Below are positions 1 to 5,043 of a stretch of 5,043 nucleotides of DNA, in pieces (the first letter of the stretch is position 1; each line of letters starts with the position of its first letter). The notes under the pieces are model-generated. The model saw nothing but the letters and a program-made list of their open reading frames with translations. It was not told where the DNA came from and did no database searches. A program made the translations under genes and the position numbers. Origin of the DNA: Synechococcus sp. HW_metabat.21 (lineage in GTDB: Bacteria; Cyanobacteriota; Cyanobacteriia; PCC-6307; Cyanobiaceae); assembly GCA_018623875.1 (NCBI GenBank), contig JAAZUZ010000126.1:1-5043 (forward strand). Direction: 5' to 3'.

Positions 1-1
1 A

Positions 2-349
2 GAACGCAGCCTGGGCATTCGGGTCTGGCTCCTCTGGGTGCCTGTGGCTTTGCCCTTTGTCTTGATCACCCATGACTGGCTGCGGTACGGCGTGATCCTG
101 TTGCTTCTGGCGATGGTGGTGACGGCCGCTCAATGTTCACCCCGCCCGCTCGAGTCAGGCCCGATGACGCGGCCCGAGTGGCTCGCGAGCGGTCTGGTCG
201 CGATGGCTGTTGCGGTGGGGCCCGCCACCGGTGATGTCCGGAAATTCCTGCCCCACAACTATTTCCACGCGTCGCTGCTGATGCTCCTGGTTGCGCTCGC
301 GGTGCTGCTGATCGAGCAACGCCGGCTCAAGCGTCAGCAGAACGGCTGA
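2..349 (+). CDS. C-terminal part of an unrecognised multi-pass membrane protein (5' end outside window)
   Basis: The reading frame is open from the first complete codon at position 2, so the start lies to the left of the window; the GTG at position 38 falls inside a hydrophobic segment and is probably not the real start. The visible 115 residues contain about four hydrophobic stretches (roughly residues 6-24, 28-45, 60-77 and 89-105), a His-Asp-Trp-Leu-Arg-Tyr segment between the first two (24-29), a His-Asn-Tyr-Phe-His segment before the last (85-89) and a very basic tail rich in Arg, Lys and Gln. By the positive-inside rule the tail should be cytoplasmic, so this is an inner-membrane protein. 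I do not recognise the family. Its closeness to a glycan-assembly cluster makes a role in surface polysaccharide formation possible, but it is on the opposite strand and that is only inference. Its 3' end overlaps the convergent flippase-like gene by 23 bases. Confidence 0.75.
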   Translation, partial: ERSLGIRVWLLWVPVALPFVLITHDWLRYGVILLLLAMVVTAAQCSPRPLESGPMTRPEWLASGLVAMAVAVGPATGDVRKFLPHNYFHASLLMLLVALAVLLIEQRRLKRQQNG

Positions 350-1271
350 GGTCGGGTTGGCGCACCAGCGCGAGCACGCCGACCAGGCAGGGAATGGCGA
401 GGGTGCAGAGCCGTAGCAGCAGCGTGACGGCTAGGGCTTGGGAGCGGTCGGCTCCATAGAGCATCGCCAGGCCAATCGAGGTTGCTTCACTGGTGCCCAA
501 GCCGGCGGGCAGCAGCGAGATCACACCGCCCAGGCCGGTCGCCGTTCGAATGACCGCCGTTTGATGCAGGCTCAGGTCCACACCGAGGGCCTGGTAGAGC
601 GCCACCAGTAGTCCCGCCTCGAGCATCCAGCAGATGCAGGCCAGCAGGGTGCCGACGATGAGGGGCCTGGGTTTCATCAACTGGCGCATCCGTCCCATGG
701 CCAGCAGGGCTTCGCGCAGCAGTCGAATCAGACCGTTCCAGCGCTGATGCAGCGGCAGGCTCTCGAGCCAATGCTCCAGTCGGCGCAGGACCCGGGGGTG
801 GGTCAGCACCCAGCCGCCCACACCGAGAACCGCAAGGCCGATCAACATCGCGATCCAGACCTGCTCCCCCAGACCCCAGCTCAGCACCAGCAGGGCACTG
901 GCTAGATCCGCCAGGCGTTCCGCCAGGGTGATGCCAACGCCCACGGTCAGTGGGAAGCCATGGCGCCGTTGCAGCCACAGGCCGCGAACCGCTTCGCCGC
1001 TGCGCCCAGGAGCCGCGATCAGGGCGAGGCCCGCCGCGTAAATCTTGGCGGCGGGTTTCAGGGGCAGGGGGAACCCCAGTTGGCGCAGGTAATACGACCA
1101 GCGGCCAATCAGCACGAGGTGGCTGCCCAGGCAAATGGCCGGGGCCAGGATCCACCAGCGCCAGGGCAGTTCCCCCAAGGTGGCGCTCACGTCCTGGATG
1201 CCAAAGGCGGTGGTGAGTCCGAGGTAGATCGCGAGGGCTGCGACCAGCCCGAAGAGCCAACGGCGCCGCAT
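327..1271 (-). CDS. Flippase-like membrane protein, LPG-synthase transmembrane domain (YbhN/UPF0104) family
   Basis: This 314-residue protein is almost wholly hydrophobic, with about seven to eight membrane segments. It carries the hallmarks of the family named after the membrane half of lysylphosphatidylglycerol synthase: Pro-Gly-Arg-Ser-Gly-Glu at residues 88-93, Glu-Arg-Leu-Ala-Asp at 118-122, Trp-Met-Leu-Glu at 215-218 and Leu-Pro-Ala-Gly-Leu-Gly-Thr-Ser-Glu-Ala at 254-263. The length is normal for stand-alone members, and no C-terminal aminoacyl-transferase domain is present, so it is not an MprF-type enzyme. Stand-alone members often sit beside glycosyltransferases and are suspected of moving or handling lipid-linked substrates, but the function is not proven. 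I chose the ATG at 1271 over the GTG at 1310: it forms a TGATG junction with the upstream gene, it is preceded by GAGG at a plausible distance, and the protein then begins Met-Arg-Arg-Arg directly before the first membrane helix. It is the last gene of the three-gene minus-strand cluster, and its 3' end overlaps the plus-strand gene. Confidence 0.88.
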   Translation of the reverse strand: MRRRWLFGLVAALAIYLGLTTAFGIQDVSATLGELPWRWWILAPAICLGSHLVLIGRWSYYLRQLGFPLPLKPAAKIYAAGLALIAAPGRSGEAVRGLWLQRRHGFPLTVGVGITLAERLADLASALLVLSWGLGEQVWIAMLIGLAVLGVGGWVLTHPRVLRRLEHWLESLPLHQRWNGLIRLLREALLAMGRMRQLMKPRPLIVGTLLACICWMLEAGLLVALYQALGVDLSLHQTAVIRTATGLGGVISLLPAGLGTSEATSIGLAMLYGADRSQALAVTLLLRLCTLAIPCLVGVLALVRQPDLSRSADA

Positions 1272-1286
1272 CAAGGAATGAACCTC
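1269..1286 (-). promoter_or_regulatory. Shine-Dalgarno-like GAGG and TGATG stop/start junction deciding the start of the flippase-like gene
   Basis: On the minus strand GAGG lies at 1286-1283, 11 bases before the ATG at 1271-1269, inside the last codons of the methyltransferase/glycosyltransferase gene. The TGA stop of that gene (1273-1271) shares its A with the ATG. This arrangement is typical of termination-reinitiation and supports the 1271 start. The 11-base spacing is slightly long, so coupling probably matters as much as the GAGG itself. Confidence 0.6.
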
Positions 1287-2665
1287 AGCTTGCGGGCGGC
1301 ATAGAGGCACATCTGCCCCAGGATCAGGCCTTCTTTGACGTGGGCGATGTTCGAGCTGCCGTAGCTGCGTTCTTGGTAGCGGACCGGCACCTCGACGATC
1401 TTTAGGTTCAGCTTGCTGGCGCCAAAGAGCAGGTCAAAGTCTCCAAATGGGTCGAAGTCCCCGAAGTAACTGCGACCTGCCTTGAGCCGTTCGTAGTCGT
1501 CCTTCCAGATCACCTTGGTGCCGCAGAGGGTGTCCTTGAGCCGTTGGCGCAGCAACCAGGAGAAGGCGGCGGCAAAGAAGCGGTTGGCCGCGGTGTTCAG
1601 AGGCGGCATCGCTTCCCAGCTGCGGGGGTAGACGAGGCGGCAGCCGTTGACGAACTCACCGCGTCCATCGGCCATCGCCTGGGCGAAACGCGGCAGATCT
1701 TCCGGTCTGACGGTCAGATCGGCGTCAAGGATCATCAGCACATCCCCTTCCGCTTGATCGAAACCGAGCCAGACCGCATCGGCTTTGCCCTTGCCCGTCT
1801 GGCGGAATTTCTTCAGGCGCATTGGGCCTTGGTAACTCGCGCAGACCCTCTCGATTTCCTCCCAGGTGTTGTCGGAGGAATGACCCTCGACAAAGATCAC
1901 TTCGGTGAAACGGCCGAGTTCCGGCAGCCGTTCAATCGCAGGGGCGATGTTGCCGGCTTCGTTGCGCGCCGGGATGACCACACTGACGCTCGGGTTCTGG
2001 CGCTGTTGACGGGCGGGTCTGGCCACCATCCAGTGGGTGAGCCCCAGGTTGTCGATCAGCGGCAGTTGGCTCAGCCAACGGTTGGCCAGGGGGGTGAGCA
2101 GCGGAATCTGGCGGGGGATCAGGCAGCGCTGACCCTCCTTGAGCACCTCCCAGCTCGCGAGATCAAGCAGGTTGCGGACGTCGTTCGGGGTCAGCCAGCT
2201 CTCCGGGGGCTGCGGTTGCCGCTGGCCCAGGCGTTCGGCGGTCTTCAGCAGCGGTTGCCAGAGCCAATTGTGGAAACTCACCACCAGGCGGGTCCGGGGG
2301 TGGCAAAACGCCTCCAGCCGCTCCAGCACCCCTTGCACGTCCTGCAGCGTGTTCAGGGTGTTCGGCAGCAGGATCACATCGAACGGTTGGGTCTCGCCGA
2401 TGGATGCCGGGGTCATGGTCTCGGCGTTGGTCGCCAGGATCCGCAGTTCGGGATGCCGCTCCCGGGCAACAGCGGCCACCTCCGGGTTCAGCTCAATCCC
2501 CACGCCGTGGGCGGGTTGCAGGTGAGCCAGCAGGTCACCGGTGCCGCAGCCCACCTCCAGCACTCGCAGCCCCGGCGGAACCAGGAGCTGGTGCAGCCGC
2601 TCGAGATCCGCGTAATAGGTGCGGTTGCGCTGGCGGAACTGGATCTGCTGGCTCGAGGTGGTCAT
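1271..2665 (-). CDS. Bifunctional SAM-dependent methyltransferase / family 2 glycosyltransferase (polyprenyl-phosphate-sugar synthase type)
   Basis: This 464-residue soluble protein has two domains. Residues about 20-215 form a class I methyltransferase: motif I Val-Leu-Glu-Val-Gly-Cys-Gly-Thr-Gly at 35-43, the acidic residue ending strand 2 at Glu58, an Asn-Ala-Glu at 80-82, and a Phe-Asp-Val-Ile-Leu-Leu strand at 95-100 followed by Asn-Thr-Leu-Asn. A short linker rich in Gln and Arg (about 216-226) leads to a GT2 domain: Val-Val-Ile-Pro-Ala-Arg-Asn-Glu at 229-236, Val-Glu-Gly-His-Ser-Ser-Asp-Asn-Thr at 259-267, Gly-Lys-Gly-Lys-Ala at 291-295, the metal-binding Asp-Ala-Asp at 314-316 and Asp-Thr-Leu-Cys-Gly-Thr-Lys at 378-384. 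The last set resembles dolichyl/undecaprenyl-phosphate sugar synthases. No C-terminal membrane helices follow, so it would act at the cytoplasmic membrane face as a peripheral enzyme. The sugar donor and methyl acceptor are not readable. The start ATG lies in an ATGA overlap with the upstream GT-C gene, with no clear Shine-Dalgarno sequence, implying coupled translation. Confidence 0.9.
   Translation of the reverse strand: MTTSSQQIQFRQRNRTYYADLERLHQLLVPPGLRVLEVGCGTGDLLAHLQPAHGVGIELNPEVAAVARERHPELRILATNAETMTPASIGETQPFDVILLPNTLNTLQDVQGVLERLEAFCHPRTRLVVSFHNWLWQPLLKTAERLGQRQPQPPESWLTPNDVRNLLDLASWEVLKEGQRCLIPRQIPLLTPLANRWLSQLPLIDNLGLTHWMVARPARQQRQNPSVSVVIPARNEAGNIAPAIERLPELGRFTEVIFVEGHSSDNTWEEIERVCASYQGPMRLKKFRQTGKGKADAVWLGFDQAEGDVLMILDADLTVRPEDLPRFAQAMADGRGEFVNGCRLVYPRSWEAMPPLNTAANRFFAAAFSWLLRQRLKDTLCGTKVIWKDDYERLKAGRSYFGDFDPFGDFDLLFGASKLNLKIVEVPVRYQERSYGSSNIAHVKEGLILGQMCLYAARKLRFIP
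2662..2665 (-). promoter_or_regulatory. ATGA start/stop overlap coupling the GT-C and methyltransferase/GT2 genes
   Basis: The ATG of the downstream gene (2665-2663) overlaps the TGA of the upstream gene (2664-2662). The bases just upstream of the ATG on the minus strand read CACCTGCTTCGTTC, with no purine-rich Shine-Dalgarno sequence. The downstream start therefore probably depends on ribosomes finishing the upstream gene, which would keep the two products in fixed proportion. Confidence 0.65.
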
Positions 2666-5043
2666 GAACGAAGCAGGTGGAGGGTCTGGGGCAGATCCAG
2701 GCGCATGGCGCTGGCCACGATGCGCAGGGTGCGCAAGGTGGAGTTGTTGGGGCTCATCTTCGCTGCTTGATCGAGCGCCAACTGGGCTTGGCCCGGCCGA
2801 AAGCGATAAAGCTCTACGACTCCGAGCCCGAGCAGGGCATTCGGATTGGAGGGATCCAGGCCCTTGATCTGGGTCAGGGTTTGCGCTGCATCGCTGGCAT
2901 GCCGTTGCAGCGCCTGGGCGAGGGCCAGGCTGTAGAGGTCGTTCAGATCACCAGGATCGTCCTGGAGTCGGGCCCGCAGGATGGCTTCGGCGTCGGCCAA
3001 GTAAATCTGCTCGGGGTCGCTCTGGTTGAGCTGACCGACCTTGGAGAAGAGGCTGTCCAGTTCCCCGCGGCGCAGCTGGCCGCCGAGGCCGCGCAACAGG
3101 GCGACACGGTTGGCGGCCAGGGCGCCGGGCTCCTCAGTCCCAGCTTGTAGGTCAAGCGTGGTGCCCTGCGGTAGCGGGATCGCCCGTCGCTTGCCGTTGA
3201 CCTCGAGCAGTTGCAGTCGGGGGTTCCAGCTCCCGCCGTTGTTGCTGAACGCGAGCTCCTGCTGGATGGTCGCGCAGCCTTGGGGCAACCGCAGCAGGCC
3301 TTGGCCGAGGGCCTGGTCCGCTTCAAGTCGTTGTCCGGCTTGCTCCAGGGTGACCAGCAGCCGGGAACCCTGAAGAACGGCGCTTGGGCCGGAGACCTGG
3401 ATGTCCAGTCCACCTGGAATGGCGGTGATGGCTCCGCTGAGCTGACCGGAGCAACGCACCGGCGTGGCGCTGACGCTGAGGGATTGGCGGCGCAGCAGCT
3501 GGGCTTGGCTGCCATCGGGGAGGGGCCAGCTCTTGACCGGTTTGAACGCGGGAGAGCTCTGCAGCAGTTCGGCTTGGCGCGCCTGCCGCTCATCGCTCAT
3601 GACCCCCTGGTCTCCGCCTTTGCTGAGGAACCAATCGAAGTTGCTGAGTTCCTCTTCCAGCCGCTCCTTCGGTGCCACGGTCTGCCGTGCGGCCATGCGG
3701 AACTGCTGGCGCCGGCCCTCCGCCTCGAGATTGAAGGCATTCAGTCCTTCGCTGTCGGGCAGCACCGCCAGGGTGGAGAGCTGGTTGGGGCTGGTTTCGC
3801 GGACCGTCGCCACGATCGATTCGAGGGGCCAGCCCCCCTGGGGATTCGGGCGATGGGGCGGAAAGCTGCTCAGCTTGGGTCCCCAGCCGAATTGGCTCCA
3901 GAGCGCTCCGAGCAGGGCGACGAGAACCAGTGCGGCTTGCCAAACGGGAGCCCAGCGGCGCTCGACGCTGGCCACCACCAGGCCCAGTCCCACGGCGAGC
4001 TGTGGCAGCAGGGGCAGGACAAAACGAAAGTCCTTGCTGGTCATGAGGATGCAGACCAGCAGGCCCCCAAGCGGAAAGCTCAACCACCAGAGCAGCCAGG
4101 CCTTGTCTGGCTTGAGGGACGGTCTGCGCTGCACCAGGGCGATGACTCCGCCCACCAGCACAAGCACCGTCAGGCTGCTGCCCAACATCGCCGGCAGCAA
4201 CTTCAAGTAGTAGAGCCAGCCCTCCAGGCTGTTGGCCTCCAATCCGTCTTGGTAGGCCACCCCCCACTGGCGGGCCTTGTTGATGGTGCTCAGGATCGTC
4301 AGCCAGTTCTGGCTGAACCAGGGCCAGACCAGCAGCCAGGCGATCAGTCCCCCGGCTGCCCCCTGGGCGAGGGGACGCCAGTGGCCGCGGCGCGCCTCGC
4401 GCAGGCCGCCGACCAGTAGCAGCACGAGAGGCAGCCAGAGCAGAACGAGCCCTGTCGGCCGGGTCAGTGCCACGAGCCCGAGGCCGATTCCGCTGAGCAC
4501 GGACCAGAGCCAGCGCCGTTGGCGGGCGAACCAGCGCCGCTGGCTGAGCACCCACCAGCCGGCCGTCATCAGTGCGGTCAGGCTCAGATCAATGAGGTAG
4601 TCGGTGCGTTGGTTGAGCAACGCGGGTGCGGCCGCGACAAACAGTGCCGCCCAGAGCCCTGCGCGGCGGCTGTGCAGTTGGCGCCCCAGTCCGTAGCAGC
4701 TCAGCAGCAGGATCCCGTTGAAGACCGCGCCGGAGGCCATCGCGCTGTTGAAGCTCGGCCCGAGCAACTGCAGAACGGGGGCGCTGAGCATGTAGGTCAG
4801 CGGGCCGCGGTAGCTGGGGGCTTGAGCCCAGAGGGTGTGCCACCACCCGCCGCTCCAGGGGGCCGGTTGGCTGAGCACCTGCCAGACACCCAGGGCGCGG
4901 CTGAGGTGATCTCCCTGGTCCCAGGCCGGCGGAGCCTGGTGCTGCTGAATCCAGAGGCCATCCAGCAGCAGGCAGATCAGCCAGAGGCCCAACAGCAGTA
5001 GGCCATCACGCCGGTTCAGTTGCCGCTGGGGCTTCGTACCAAG
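2662..5043 (-). CDS. GT-C (ArnT/GT39-like) membrane glycosyltransferase with periplasmic domain and C-terminal TPR repeats (5' end outside window)
   Basis: Residues are numbered from the TTG at 4992, but the frame stays open to the right edge. The upstream codons encode a basic stretch (Lys-Pro-Gln-Arg-Gln-Leu-Asn-Arg-Arg) before the first membrane helix and contain no ATG or GTG, so the real start most likely lies outside the window. Residues 1-367 hold about eleven to thirteen membrane helices. The first outer loop has Trp-Asp-Gln-Gly-Asp-His (24-29), the acidic-loop position typical of lipid-phosphate-sugar-using GT-C enzymes; Tyr-Arg-Gly-Pro-Leu-Thr-Tyr (61-67), Arg-Thr-Asp-Tyr (129-132) and Ser-Lys-Asp-Phe-Arg-Phe (319-324) are further family-like segments. 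Residues about 370-650 are soluble and partly beta-rich, and carry the protein's only non-membrane cysteines (Cys514, Cys573). Residues about 660-750 form two to three TPR-like helical hairpins with Asp/Asn-Pro turns. The enzyme should transfer a sugar from a polyprenyl phosphate carrier to a periplasmic acceptor, as yet unknown. It is the first visible gene of the cluster. Confidence 0.87.
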   Translation of the reverse strand, partial: LGTKPQRQLNRRDGLLLLGLWLICLLLDGLWIQQHQAPPAWDQGDHLSRALGVWQVLSQPAPWSGGWWHTLWAQAPSYRGPLTYMLSAPVLQLLGPSFNSAMASGAVFNGILLLSCYGLGRQLHSRRAGLWAALFVAAAPALLNQRTDYLIDLSLTALMTAGWWVLSQRRWFARQRRWLWSVLSGIGLGLVALTRPTGLVLLWLPLVLLLVGGLREARRGHWRPLAQGAAGGLIAWLLVWPWFSQNWLTILSTINKARQWGVAYQDGLEANSLEGWLYYLKLLPAMLGSSLTVLVLVGGVIALVQRRPSLKPDKAWLLWWLSFPLGGLLVCILMTSKDFRFVLPLLPQLAVGLGLVVASVERRWAPVWQAALVLVALLGALWSQFGWGPKLSSFPPHRPNPQGGWPLESIVATVRETSPNQLSTLAVLPDSEGLNAFNLEAEGRRQQFRMAARQTVAPKERLEEELSNFDWFLSKGGDQGVMSDERQARQAELLQSSPAFKPVKSWPLPDGSQAQLLRRQSLSVSATPVRCSGQLSGAITAIPGGLDIQVSGPSAVLQGSRLLVTLEQAGQRLEADQALGQGLLRLPQGCATIQQELAFSNNGGSWNPRLQLLEVNGKRRAIPLPQGTTLDLQAGTEEPGALAANRVALLRGLGGQLRRGELDSLFSKVGQLNQSDPEQIYLADAEAILRARLQDDPGDLNDLYSLALAQALQRHASDAAQTLTQIKGLDPSNPNALLGLGVVELYRFRPGQAQLALDQAAKMSPNNSTLRTLRIVASAMRLDLPQTLHLLRS

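Noticed and set aside
1272..1310. GTG at 1310 as the start of the flippase-like gene, adding 13 residues
   Set aside because: The added residues are non-hydrophobic and unlike an N-terminus before a first helix, while the ATG at 1271 has a GAGG upstream and a TGATG junction.
1544..2770. Long open frame on the plus strand, antisense to the methyltransferase/GT2 gene
   Set aside because: It mirrors a gene with clear conserved motifs; the translation is low-complexity and rich in Gln, Gly, Arg and His without recognisable domains, as expected of antisense shadows in GC-rich DNA.
3825..3850. Self-complementary C/G-rich stretch around CCAGCCCCCCTGG
   Set aside because: It lies inside the GT-C coding sequence and lacks a following T-run on either strand, so it is not a credible terminator.
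3211..4419. Long open frame on the plus strand, antisense to the GT-C gene
   Set aside because: The translation is rich in Gln, Ala, Gly and His with no domain or membrane pattern, and lies wholly within a well-supported gene on the other strand.
3590..4555. Minus-strand open frame shifted relative to the GT-C gene, with a similar case at 487-1260 over the flippase-like gene
   Set aside because: Both are Arg/Pro/Gly/Ala-rich out-of-frame readings of real genes; the in-frame proteins carry the family motifs, and there is no sign of a frameshift.

Overview
The window is a GC-rich, tightly packed stretch of bacterial chromosome with almost no non-coding DNA. It holds four protein genes: one on the plus strand, cut by the left edge, and three on the minus strand, the first of which is cut by the right edge. 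The protein style (Leu/Gln-rich, CTG-heavy, a large GT-C glycosyltransferase with a TPR tail, a methyltransferase fused to a family 2 glycosyltransferase) suggests a picocyanobacterium of the Synechococcus/Cyanobium type. This is an impression from protein character, not a proof; no rRNA, tRNA or marker gene is present.

Layout. Positions 2-349 (+) encode the C-terminal part of an unrecognised multi-pass membrane protein. It ends tail-to-tail with the minus-strand cluster, with the two 3' ends overlapping by 23 bases. Reading the minus strand from the right edge, the order is: (1) 5043-2662, a GT-C/ArnT-like (GT39-type) membrane glycosyltransferase with an extra soluble domain and C-terminal TPR repeats; (2) 2665-1271, a bifunctional protein with an N-terminal SAM-dependent methyltransferase and a C-terminal GT2 domain of the polyprenyl/dolichyl-phosphate-sugar synthase type; (3) 1271-327, a polytopic membrane protein of the lysylphosphatidylglycerol-synthase transmembrane/flippase-like (YbhN) family. 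The junctions are ATGA (4-base overlap) and TGATG (1-base overlap), so the three are almost certainly one transcript with coupled translation.

Working together (inference): the set resembles the logic of the Arn pathway. The GT2 domain would load a sugar onto polyprenyl phosphate on the cytoplasmic face, a membrane protein would help move the lipid-linked sugar across, and the GT-C enzyme would transfer it to an acceptor on the periplasmic side. The fused methyltransferase suggests that the sugar, the lipid carrier or a related glycan is also methylated. Sugar and acceptor cannot be read from the sequence. There is no gene-free stretch longer than a few bases, and no RNA gene, CRISPR array, mobile element, promoter or convincing terminator was seen.
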